A stretch of DNA of 64,000 nt from Anoplopoma fimbria (Eukaryota > Chordata > Actinopteri > Perciformes > Anoplopomatidae), in the NCBI RefSeq assembly GCF_027596085.1, contig NC_072460.1:4353512-4417511 (forward strand), given 5' to 3'. Position 1 is the stretch's first letter, and the number at the start of each line of letters is the position of its first letter. The notes below the pieces were generated by a model. The model ran no database searches, was not told the origin of the DNA, and saw nothing but the letters and a program-made list of their open reading frames with translations. The position numbers and the translations under genes are program-made. This document shows positions 15,036 to 26,542 of this stretch, in pieces.

Positions 15036-15496
15036 ATATTTTAAGGTAGGAGGGACCGGCTGGCTCGAGTCCAGAGGCAGCCTGCCTGGTAAAAAAAAAA
15101 AAAAGACAATAGCAGGAAACACTATATCAGGAGGAGGCAAAATACCAGCACAAAAATAATTAACAGACAGTGAAAAACAATGTCATCCACCATGGAAAAC
15201 ACGGCCCACGCCGAACAATGATAGTGGAAACAGTGGAGCAGAAAACAGTTTGTTTTTTGTTGCCATTCCCTTACAAAAGGATATAAAAACCACAAATCCA
15301 GAAATATCTGAGGGGTTAGTGGCGATGAATGTCAGAAGTGGTGTTATTTTTGTATGTGTAAGAGCTTTGAGTTACTTTATTTTTGGCACTCATCACAATT
15401 TATTCCAAATGACTCTCACACTCGAAACCCAAGCATGTAGACGCACATTCTCCGTGCAATCAGTCAGCCATGACTCCCATACAAATCTCACCACCT

Positions 15497-15611
<115 letters not shown>

Positions 15612-15786
15612 TCCCCCAGCTGTAATCATATCTAGTGATAAGGGCAGCTTCTCCCAGCGGTCGCTGGCTCTCTGACTCTGACCACAGTGACTTACAATGG
15701 CCCTGTATTCTAAGCCTACTCTGATTACATACACAAGGAGCTGCATTATACCCTGCTAATTCAATTTCCTCCCCTCAGGGTCAACC

Positions 15787-15788
<2 letters not shown>

Positions 15789-15836
<48 letters not shown>

Positions 15837-15843
15837 TGTGTGA
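15789..15843. repeat. (TG)n microsatellite
   Basis: About 23 TG units and then an imperfect end. It faces the CA array at 15499-15610. Confidence 0.95.
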
Positions 15844-16339
15844 GTGGATAAGGATGAACTGATTAAGAAGTTGTTGAAAGAAAAAAGCTGCTTTCACAAA
15901 ACTGACTGTAATAATCTGTGTGTGGGGTTTAATGTGGTTGTCGATAGATTACAGTAGTTGTTTGTCTAGTTCTGTCCGTTCCGCATTGGTAGTCAAACTT
16001 GGTCAAAACACTGAGTGCTATGAGCAGGTATAGCTGGTACAGCAACATATTCCACTGATGATGTACAAGGTGTACATGGTGTTGTTTACTGGAGTGGTGT
16101 AAGACTTGTAGACAATACAAAAGCATTACATTATCAAATGATCTTAACTAGATGCAACTGCTGGATCCAATCAGCTTTCTTCCCCTCTCTAAAATCCAAC
16201 ATTATGTGTCATGAAATACCTTGTGGAGATTTTGACCGCCCATCGCATGTTGTCATAGGCCGAAGTATTGGACAAATGCAAAGATTTGACCTGATGACCT
16301 GATAAGTGCATGGACTGCATATAACCAGTGGACGTAGAC

Positions 16340-16685
16340 ACTGCGAGGTCATACATTGGTTTGGGGACTGAAGCTTTGAAGCATTGAATTCTGGGTTTTT
16401 TTGACAAAAGAGGGTGCTTAGTACGAGTTAACGCTGAATAAGACATTTAAAGGTGACCAACAATGTCACAATTAACTGTCATGAACTGAAAACACAATGT
16501 AAAAGGGTTAAAGTTGTAGGACAAAAACACAAAAAACACTGTGTTAACAACCTGTCAATCACAAGGTAGCCACACCCAACAGCATTCCCTGCTTTATGGT
16601 CTATTTTACTCTAAATGGGATGATTTACTGAAAAAGACTTGAAACAAGCGGCTAAACCATAAACTCGTGTTGTCAGTGTTTGACT
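16340..16685 (+). repeat. Copy of dispersed repeat family A (5' and middle part)
   Basis: The segment shares an ordered series of motifs with the fuller copy at 56437-57070. These are ttggtttggggact...ttgaagc (compare ttggtgtgtggact...ttgaaac), gggttaaagttgt, acctgtcaatc, ccctgctttatggtctattt tactctaa, and accataaactc. The 3' part of the family is absent here. I recognise the family as common in teleosts but cannot name its class. Confidence 0.65.
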
Positions 16686-16689
16686 GACC

Positions 16690-18100
16690 AACACCAATTG
16701 GTCATAGTAAAACTTAATCATACGTTATTTCAGACATTTGGACAAACAATTGATGATGAAAGTTAGTTTTCTTGAGAGGACAGCCTCCCAAGAACGAGAC
16801 TGGCCATACACTGTTTGATTGGAAAGTTGGTGGTGGTAGCGTGCCAAGAAATGTAGCAATCCACCTGGTAAAAGCAGGGGGCAAGCCATTGCAAACATGG
16901 ATGTTGACCAAATATTAAAGGAAACTTCACTGGTTATCGTTAAAGATATGTATATTTTTGTGTTGAGACGATGTGACCAACCAGAAAACGAACTGGTATG
17001 AAATAGTATTCAGCTGCACACACTGTAAAGTCACAATGCAGTGCACTGTTGCTCAAGTCGACTGGATGTGCCAAAGATTCATTGTTATTGCCAAATGACT
17101 TTCAATTCTATAAATATTACTACAGCAGCACTGTGATACAATGAATGTTGTGTCCTCTTTTTTTTGCTTGAATAGAAAAACTCTGAGAATGTTTTGGTTT
17201 GGAGCTAGAGATTATGACAGATCACTTTATGTTAAACTGAATGAGCTTTCACTGTTATGCAAGCTCTCTTGTGACAAGTTAAGTATTGCGAGTATTATAG
17301 CCACATGAGCTGGGAATGAAAACCGTCCAGCAGTGTGTTTTTTTTAAATCACATCAACACTCTTAATTTATCGCTTTACAGTCCAGTTGTAAAAGCACTA
17401 AACGCTAATTAAAGCACTGTTTTTTTTTTTCTCTCTCTCTCTCTCTCTTTGCGGAGGTTTCTCTTACAGCTTCCAAAGAAAATGATGTGCTTTGAGTCAA
17501 AATCACTCAAATTAGGGTGGAGCTGCAGAATGCAGAGCTACATCAGTTCCTATGATGAGAATCAGTTGTTGGTCTGACTTTGACATGTTCCCCTCCCAGG
17601 TCTCTTAAGCTCGGGGTATAGAAAAGACCCAAAATAGGTTACAGGCCTTCTGCTGGCAGGTTCCACCAGGACACAAGTTAGCAATATGAAATCCTGGGTC
17701 CCACACTAAGACACTAAATTGTCATTTGGAACCCAGGGATAACATATTTTAATAAAAGTCCTTGCTTTAATTTGAAGCAAGAGATCAGATCTGGAGGCTT
17801 TCTGCACTGATTTTGTGTAATGCGGCCTGATGAAGCGGCTGGCTCGGCGCACGTTGTTTATCCGACTTCCTCAACACATCTGACTCTCATTTAGGACGAG
17901 TAAGACAATGCCGTGCGTCACTGGCAAATGCATGGCAAACATAAGGCGCGTGTGTCCACATGTGCGTGTATGAAATATGAGTGTGTGCGTTAAAAAACGA
18001 AAAGACAAAGAAAGTGTGTGTTGTGTGTGTATCCAAAAGCATGTTTATTATTAAACTGAATGAATGCAAGGGCGAGGTCCCTCTGGAGGGGTGGGTAGCT
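16690..18100. other. Non-coding stretch, no gene seen
   Basis: This is A+T-rich sequence with a short (CT)n run at about 17430-17448. There is no coding signal. Confidence 0.5.
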
Positions 18101-18106
18101 ACATAT

Positions 18107-18124
18107 CACACACAAACACACACA

Positions 18125-18197
<73 letters not shown>
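18107..18197. repeat. (CA)n microsatellite, imperfect at its 5' end
   Basis: CA units with two AA interruptions are followed by about 34 pure units to 18197. Confidence 0.96.
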
Positions 18198-18199
<2 letters not shown>

Positions 18200-18341
18200 T
18201 GCAGATTTGTACTTATTTTATGTTACTTTCCAGTTCCCGTTGTTGAAAAAGGTCAAGTGTCGTCATCTGCCGTTTACAGCGTCACTGCTAGAAATCAAAC
18301 CAGCAACCCCTCTGACTTCTGTGCAACCTCAGCTAACCACA

Positions 18342-18374
<33 letters not shown>
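18342..18374. repeat. (AC)16 microsatellite
   Basis: A pure run that ends at ACCACACA. Confidence 0.95.
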
Positions 18375-18375
<1 letters not shown>

Positions 18376-18507
18376 ACACAAACCGTCACAGACCTTTTCT
18401 GTCATCCTCTCTGACTAAACTCCTGTTCACGCTCGCCGTCTCTCGCTCACAGACACGCGTGGAAAGAGGTCTCCAGATGTGGGTGTGATTCTTGTACACA
18501 GTGATTA

Positions 18508-18554
18508 GTGAGTGTGTGAGTGTGTGAGTGAGTGAGTGAGTGAGTGAGTGAGTG
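18508..18554. repeat. (GAGT)n microsatellite
   Basis: TGTGAG units pass into about seven GAGT units. Confidence 0.93.
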
Positions 18555-19027
18555 CTCCGTCTTGTGTGTTTCCACCTCCCCTCCTCTGTTGTGGTTACCA
18601 ACCTTGTCTGCTAAGTCTCACTAATCAGTCCCGCTGTTGGGAGAAGAAACACAAGACGGAGAGCTTAGTGCTCAGAACGGTTCACATACAATGGACTGTG
18701 GCTTGTCAATCACAGAATTCCCCCCCCACACCATAACATAGAGACAAAGCCACGCCCCTTCTGGTTGACCACCATGGGACATTATTTGGGAAAAAATTGT
18801 GACAGTAGCCAACAGCGAGAATTTCTTTTGATATTGTTCGAATTGCGCCATGAATTACACATATATTTGTCAATTTTAAATATAATTTTGAAAATAAATC
18901 GTAAAACTATTGAAGTATAAAGAAAGACTACACACCCAAAATTTGCATAAGTAACGTCTCTCTCTGACGCTACGGCGCCTGTGTGTTTCGTACCGTAATG
19001 TACTCACAAGTACATGCGGTCTCGCTC

Positions 19028-19394
19028 GTTATTTTTGAGAGGCTGCTTCACCCCCGGTGTGTGAAGGAGAGGCACCGCAGGTCCTTCCTTCCTGCTGCTG
19101 TCAGGCTGCACAACCAGCTCTGCTCCCAGCAGACCACATGACACATGACAATAAAAACACTGTGCAATAATAGTTAAAATAGTTTTTTTCTGTCTGTAAA
19201 TATTATATTTCAGTTATTGTGTTTTTCTACTGTTTTTATTTATTTATTTATTTATTTATTTATTTTTTTTTTTTTTTCATCTTGTCTTTCTTTACTATGT
19301 CTCTTGTGTGCACTTTACTCTATGCTGCTGTAAGCCTGCAAATTTCCCCACTGCGGGACTAATAAAGGATTATCTTATCTTATCTTATCTTATT
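19028..19394 (+). mobile_element. 5'-truncated LINE (Rex1/L2-like) 3' end with TTATC tail
   Basis: One plus-strand frame ends in RRSFLPAAVRLHNQL and a stop at 19139-19141, which is the familiar C terminus of the ORF2 protein of fish Rex1/L2-type LINEs. The 3' UTR contains a (TTTA)n/poly-T run (19233-19277) and closes with tttccccactgcgggactaa, then taaaggattatc and several ATCTT units to about 19394, the typical tail of this group. The reverse-transcriptase and endonuclease portions are missing, so the copy is dead on arrival. The 5' junction near 19028 is a guess. Class and clade are from memory. Confidence 0.8.
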
Positions 19395-20040
19395 TCGCTT
19401 CCTAGTTTCTAAAAAGAGTTGCTTGATTAAACACATCGGGTAAGATAACGTAACATTTGTGCATGGATTTTTCATAGCAACAAGAATGTCTGATCATTTA
19501 AGTCACAGATGAGATTCCGTCCAGGTTACATGTCTCCCATGAGATTCCAGTAAATCAAATCAGATACAGTAAGACATGTAAAGATATTCGTGTATGACTA
19601 GCTATATTAGTCTGTCAGTAATGTGGTGTTGCCACTGCTGGAGAAATCTGTGGGTTTACACATGTTGATGACATTTTCTGGGTAAAAGATTAGATCTAAT
19701 TTGGCACACTAGTGGTTATAGATGGCACAAGAGGGTACATCTAGCCGTAGTCAGGGCTCAAGTTTTATTTATTGAAAGCATGTGGAGCCTGATGAATGGA
19801 GCTCTCATGAATTAAAGAAGATGACCTGAAAATATCAGAGACGAGGAGGAAATAAAAAAATCACTTGTGTAACTGGAGCTGTGATGTTGAAGGGTTACAG
19901 CAGACAACGATGGAAATAAAGGAACGGTGTCTGCTCAGGTGCTCTATGGGTACGCTTAAATCCAAATTTCAAATTAGATACATTTAATAGCATGGTCTGC
20001 ATAATTCATACCTTTATTTTTTTGAACAAAATATATTTAG
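19395..20040. other. Non-coding stretch, no gene seen
   Basis: This is unique-looking A+T-rich sequence without open frames of note. Confidence 0.5.
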
Positions 20041-20059
20041 GTCCAAGGTTGACAGTGAA

Positions 20060-20245
20060 CACCTCTGGGTAACGAAATAATTAATCCCCATGTCAAGTGA
20101 GAAGTAGGGTCATTTTGTCATAGACTTCTATACAATCTGACTTCTTTTTGCAACCAGAGGAGTCGCCCCCTGTTGGTCAGTAGAGAGAATGAAAGTTTTA
20201 AGATACTTCCGCATTGGCTTGACTAGGCAGAGCCGGAGGTTGCAG
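20060..20245 (+). repeat. Copy of dispersed repeat family A (3' part), with CTCF-like box
   Basis: gtcaagtgagaagtagg, catagacttctatacaatct, gacttctttttgcaacca, gaggagtcgccccctgttgg, and tagagagaatg align in order with 56926-57060. The sequence at 20163-20176 reads CCAACAGGGGGCGA on the minus strand, close to the CTCF core. This copy lacks the 5' half of the family. Confidence 0.7.
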
Positions 20246-20249
20246 CCTT

Positions 20250-21720
20250 TTCTAAAACGAACATTGCAAAAGAAAATGCTGATTGCTGTTAGTTGTTATT
20301 GTGACAACATACGGTCAGCTGGGCCATACAAACTTGGTCGCAGCTCGCCGGTTAGAGAGCGGCCGCAGCTCCGGAGATGAATGATATGACATGATATGAT
20401 GATGTGAGCCTTCTCTTTTCAGCTTCCTGGTATTGTCACAGAACACCTTTGACTCAATCCATCGATCACATGAAGGGGCGGGAGCTCTGCTACAAGCCAC
20501 TCCAATGAAACCCAGATGTAAACACTGTGGCCCAGTTATGTTAAGCTAGACCTTTAAAATGCAATAACTCCAGTCCAGTCTAATAACACACTCTGCATGA
20601 GTGAAATCAAGAAGCCAAACAAATCCTTGTTTGCTTGCCGGGTTACTATGCAGGTAAAGTTTAGACAAATAAACAGCTGTGGTCAGGGTTAGGGTTGAGA
20701 TCAGGCAGCTGTTTGGTAAAGGTTAAGACGACAGCATTAGTGACAAAGAATTATGTAATGACGCGGGCAAATTTAAGAGTAAAAGTAACCGAAGGAAAGG
20801 AAAGGAGCATGAGGACAAAGAGGAGGAGGTAAGAGGAGGAAGGAGGGGATGAGATGGGGTCCAGACCTCCTGATCACAGCAGCTGCTGCTGTTTTGTGGG
20901 TCAGCGTTACATCAGTGGGTTTATGGAAAAGGCTGGGAATCACGTCTCCACTTGACCTACTTAAAGAATGTTAGTGTTAGATGACATGCAATACACCCCG
21001 ACTTCCCAGCACTCAGTCACTGACTACCCGATATGCAACAACACATATTGTATTTTTTATTTTCATCTTTTCATTAGCAGTTGCTGAAAGACTCCATAAT
21101 TAAGGAAGCAGGGCCTTAAAACGTCTTGGCTCTGAGACTTTGGCTGAGTGAATTGTTTTGAGTGTTTTTCATCAGTTTCACAAAGTCCCACAAATCACTT
21201 GTCAATTGATCTTTCAGTAATACATCAGCACAGTTCATCATTGGTGTTGTTAGTAAAGAATGAAATGTCAAGGATGTGGTCATTCATAAAGATAAACATT
21301 TCACAAGCTTATTTTTTCTATTCAAGAAAACGCTAGCACAAAAACTCTCACAAAATGTAACAGAGCTGCACAAACCCCCGCGGAGTCAGAGTGTACAGCT
21401 CGTCAATATCTTGCTCGATTTAACATGCCAGCTGTCTTTTAGGGAAGAATTATGGTTTTAACTTCCTATAAAAACCAGCATCGAACCCAAAGGAGTAGGA
21501 GAAATTCTGCTGAAAAAAAAAATTGAAGTGTGTTACTGAAGAATTTATAGGTCTGTTTGAATTTATGGCATCCATGTGTTGGAGGATTTTACAGTGAATG
21601 GTTGTGGTGAGGGTGTGTGTGTGTGTGATGCAGAGGTTAAGTGGTGTGGTTCTGGCCTCTCAAGCAGCAGCCTTCCAACACGGGTCATGCCTTTTTCTTC
21701 ACTGCTAGTGAACCACATAG
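20250..21720. other. Non-coding stretch, no gene seen
   Basis: No domain-bearing frame, RNA gene or named repeat is visible. A purine-rich patch occurs at about 20790-20860. Confidence 0.5.
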
Positions 21721-21721
21721 G

Positions 21722-21833
<112 letters not shown>

Positions 21834-22579
21834 CAAAAACACGGCTCTGAACCTATAGCACATATGAGATCATCGAGACTGTAGAGCTGCCGTAACAGTC
21901 ACTGTTTGACAGACGATGTGTATTTCGGAGCAGGGGATGTGTCCGAATCACCCATGGGCGCCATCGCTGTGGCAACAAAAAAAGGCTGCCTCTAAGGAAA
22001 CATGAAGTTTAATCACAAATCTAGATTTGCCAATATGCTTTTAAGAAAAACTTTTTACCACTCATGAACCACGCGGGGTAAAAACATGATGATCTGATGA
22101 CCGATCGCATAAAAACCGATATGAAGCAGCGCCCTAACACGTCATTAGGAGTGCATGGCCTGAACAAACTGTCATACGTCAGTGTGTTGTCACGGCCAAA
22201 CACAAATGTAAATAAACCCTGGTTTCATCCAAACATCAGTGTGTACACGATGCTGCCAGTGATGTACACAAGCTGCATGGAGGCAGCGAAGACAGTTAAT
22301 TCTGTCCAACACATTAAAACTGTTTATAACAAGCCGCGGTGTCGGAAATAACTGAATGACCACTACAAAATGTTCTCTGCTCCGAAAAGATCAAGATGAA
22401 CAAGAAAAAAAGGAAGCTCATATCTTAATATATCACGAATGCATGAATAATAAATAAATAACACTATGTTACTATGTCACCAATTAGCTATTTAGGACAC
22501 ATGACAGCTCAGTATTTATACAATTATAAAATCCCCTAGATGGGAAATGAACATTCACATGTGTGCAGCTGCATGTGCA

Positions 22580-23786
<1,207 letters not shown>

Positions 23787-23822
<36 letters not shown>

Positions 23823-23824
23823 CA
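23787..23824. repeat. (CA)n microsatellite
   Basis: About 18 units with one GC interruption. It faces the TG array 82 bp downstream. Confidence 0.95.
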
Positions 23825-23903
23825 TGAGGTTTTGGCTGTAGCTGCAGTGTGCGTAAGAGCAACAGCTGCAGGGATTACAGACTAGGGAGGGAAAGGAAAG
23901 AGG

Positions 23904-24008
<105 letters not shown>

Positions 24009-24535
24009 AAGACAAAGAGAAGAGTTGTGGGCGAGAAAGACAAATGTGTCAAGTGACGGAAAGATAAAAAAATGTCATGCATCTAAGGTGTGCATGCAGA
24101 TAATGAGAGCAGCACAAACTCTATACATTAAGTAAGCTTGTATATGTTGGTTTGTCTTAGCGGTGGGCTCGTGGTTTAAAGGCAGTGGGTGGCAGATGTG
24201 TGTATTCGTGTGTGTGATCGTATGCTTTGTTGTTGGTAACGCTAAGTCTACAGTGTCACAGTGTATAGATGTAATCGGCTCACATCTCTCTGCAGGTGTT
24301 TGTGTTTTCTTTGGGTTGTCAGCAGAATGTCTGAAAAAACGTTTGCACGGTTAATTAATCTAAAAGTGGGGGGGGAATGATGTCTTTCGGTGTAAATGCA
24401 CGCTGGAGAGCTGTTTGCTTAGTCCACTCTTGTTTTAGAAAGTTTAAAAACTGAGCTTCGCCTGCTGATGAAGATGATTTAACATGATCGAAAGCTCAAG
24501 AAAAGCTACACAACTGCTGTTTCCAAAGTCAGACA

Positions 24536-24548
24536 TGACCTCTGACCC
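24536..24548 (-). promoter_or_regulatory. DR1 nuclear-receptor motif (motif level)
   Basis: The minus strand reads GGGTCAGAGGTCA, two consensus half-sites spaced by one base, as bound by RXR-PPAR, HNF4 or COUP-TF type receptors. It is a single motif match only. Confidence 0.3.
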
Positions 24549-24639
24549 TCTGCTTTTAAGCTTTAAAGCCAACATAGAGCTGAAGTCCTCGAAGCGCTAA
24601 AAAGGACATTTCGTGACGACACTGGTGAGGATGTGATGA

Positions 24640-25070
24640 AGATCATGTGATATGATGCAACCAATGGTTATGATGATTATCGATCAATTATTACGAGTTG
24701 TTTTTTGATATTTTCTGTCTACAGGATGCGGAAGAAGAGTAAAGAATGCCTTCTAATAATTCAGATTGCTTGTTTTGGTCTATCAGCCATCCCAAAACAC
24801 AAAGATTTACTATTCAATTGACTAACAAACAGTATAGAAGAAAAAAAAAACATCAAATCTTCTCATTTTAGATCCCAAAACACAAAGATTTACTATTCAA
24901 TTGACTAACAAACAGTATAGAAGAAAAAAAAAACATCAAATCTTCTCATTTTAGATGCCGTTTCAAGCAAATGTCCATCATGTCATCAAAAACTAACTAT
25001 TAATTTATTATCAAAATAATTGCTGATTAACTGTTTTTGATTAATCAAGATGAATCGTTGCAGCTCTAGG
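24640..25070. repeat. Copy of a common teleost repeat ('...tcgttgcagctctagg')
   Basis: The segment opens with gatgattatcgatcaattat, has ttggtctatcag and cccaaaacacaaagatttac in the middle, and closes with ttgattaatcaagatgaatc then gttgcagctctagg. These are recognisable parts of the ubiquitous fish repeat with alternating ATTAATCGAT ends. It contains the perfect 83-bp tandem duplication at 24789-24954. Confidence 0.65.
24789..24954. repeat. Perfect 83-bp tandem duplication
   Basis: Copies at 24789-24871 and 24872-24954 are identical, including a 10-A run in each. The unit begins atcccaaaacacaaagattt and ends tcttctcattttag. Confidence 0.97.
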
Positions 25071-25454
25071 CCAGATTGCTATTTAACTACTGTTACCAAG
25101 GTCAAAAACGAACTCAGAACTTTGATCGTTTATGTTGTTTCAGTGAATTTAAGCTTTCCTTTAATTATTTATTTTTGGAAAAGTTGATTTCTCTCAATTA
25201 AACATTTCATTAAGAACGTAATGGTGTCATTTTCCAATGGCACTGTATGCCCAGCATGCACTTCTGCAACAAGTTTAAAGTGACGTTCCGGTTTAGTCAT
25301 TATGAAAAGAGCAACTCATCCTGTGACATCATCATCTCCTATGTGGCTCTGCAGGGAGATTTCCAGACCGAAAGGAGTTTTGAAAGAAGCGTTAGGGATG
25401 CAGGGAGGGTCTAAAGAAACGGGCCCGGGGTTATTTTTAAAGCAAATGCATCTG

Positions 25455-25570
25455 TAGCAGCACCTCTCAGAACTAGTTTTATTGACCCAGCGACCCACTT
25501 GGGTGCCCAGCAGGAGTGGGACCTGCAGTCCAGTTGTGGGTCCTGACCTGTGGTTTGAGAAAATATACAA
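25455..25570 (-). repeat. Possible fragment of a 'gggtcgc' type teleost repeat
   Basis: On the minus strand, aaaccacaggtcaggaccca, then gcacccaagtgggtcgctgg resemble a widespread fish/vertebrate transposon end. The boundaries and class are uncertain. Confidence 0.35.
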
Positions 25571-25689
25571 CGGGGAAGGTACTACCTTAAATGCATCTAC
25601 CTAATGTAACTCACACTCACAGTGCTGGCAGACAAGCAACCATTTCAAACAAACAAGAACAACAAGACCGTCCACCACTGGAAATGTGC

Positions 25690-25693
<4 letters not shown>

Positions 25694-25723
<30 letters not shown>
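25694..25723. repeat. (CA)n microsatellite
   Basis: A short pure run of about 15 units. Confidence 0.93.
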
Positions 25724-25725
<2 letters not shown>

Positions 25726-26063
25726 GTGGTGAGAATACCCATGAGTCAACGTACACTGTTTACGTAGACACCGACACACACACACATTTTCCCTGTGTGT
25801 CATTACGTGGTGCTCTGGGACTATTTAGCTGAGCGAACAGCTCGGTGAGGGAGTCGTCAAAACAGGAAGCGTTTTATGTAGCTGAAACATTCCATTTTTA
25901 ACTCTCACACAGGCTAGCTAAAATAAATAACGCGCTCGGCACCCAACAGGCCGGGAGAGTGTGTGTGTATTTAAAGAACCTACATGTGTGTGTGTTCCTG
26001 CAGCGTTGTGTTTGCTTTGTGTCTTGCAATTGTGCATTTGTGTGTGGCAGCTTGCGGTGCACA

Positions 26064-26066
<3 letters not shown>

Positions 26067-26154
<88 letters not shown>
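26067..26154. repeat. (GT)44 microsatellite
   Basis: An uninterrupted run preceded by GCACACAC, giving a small CA/GT dyad at its 5' border. Confidence 0.98.
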
Positions 26155-26155
<1 letters not shown>

Positions 26156-26503
26156 GCATACCAGCCCTCCCTCCAGGCATTGCAGAGGCCTCTGAGTCTC
26201 GTGAAGTCATTTCCTCTTTGATGGGGGACCTTGACTCTGTGGCTGCACAAAGAATTACAGTCCTCTAGACCAGCACAGACCGGCAGAGCCCCAAATCACA
26301 TCTGGTCCAGTCGTCACCTTCTGAAAATGACGGATTTGTGACAAGAATGACATTTAAAAGATAAATCATTATTGGTAAGATAACCATCCTTAAAAATGGA
26401 AAAACCTGTCCAGCAGTAGTTCTAATTAAAACTCTCACAGACGCTTTTAAAAAGCCATTTGCCCTCAGACCAGGTCGAAGGCCAGAGACCTTCTCCTGAC
26501 CTG

Positions 26504-26506
<3 letters not shown>

Positions 26507-26538
<32 letters not shown>
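26507..26538. repeat. A32 homopolymer
   Basis: A pure run of 32 A. No retroelement body is recognised immediately upstream. Confidence 0.9.

Positions 26539-26539
<1 letters not shown>

Positions 26540-26542
<3 letters not shown>

Noticed and set aside
18508..18554. Regular GAGT units considered as a CRISPR-like or satellite array
   Set aside because: It is a plain tetranucleotide microsatellite without spacers.
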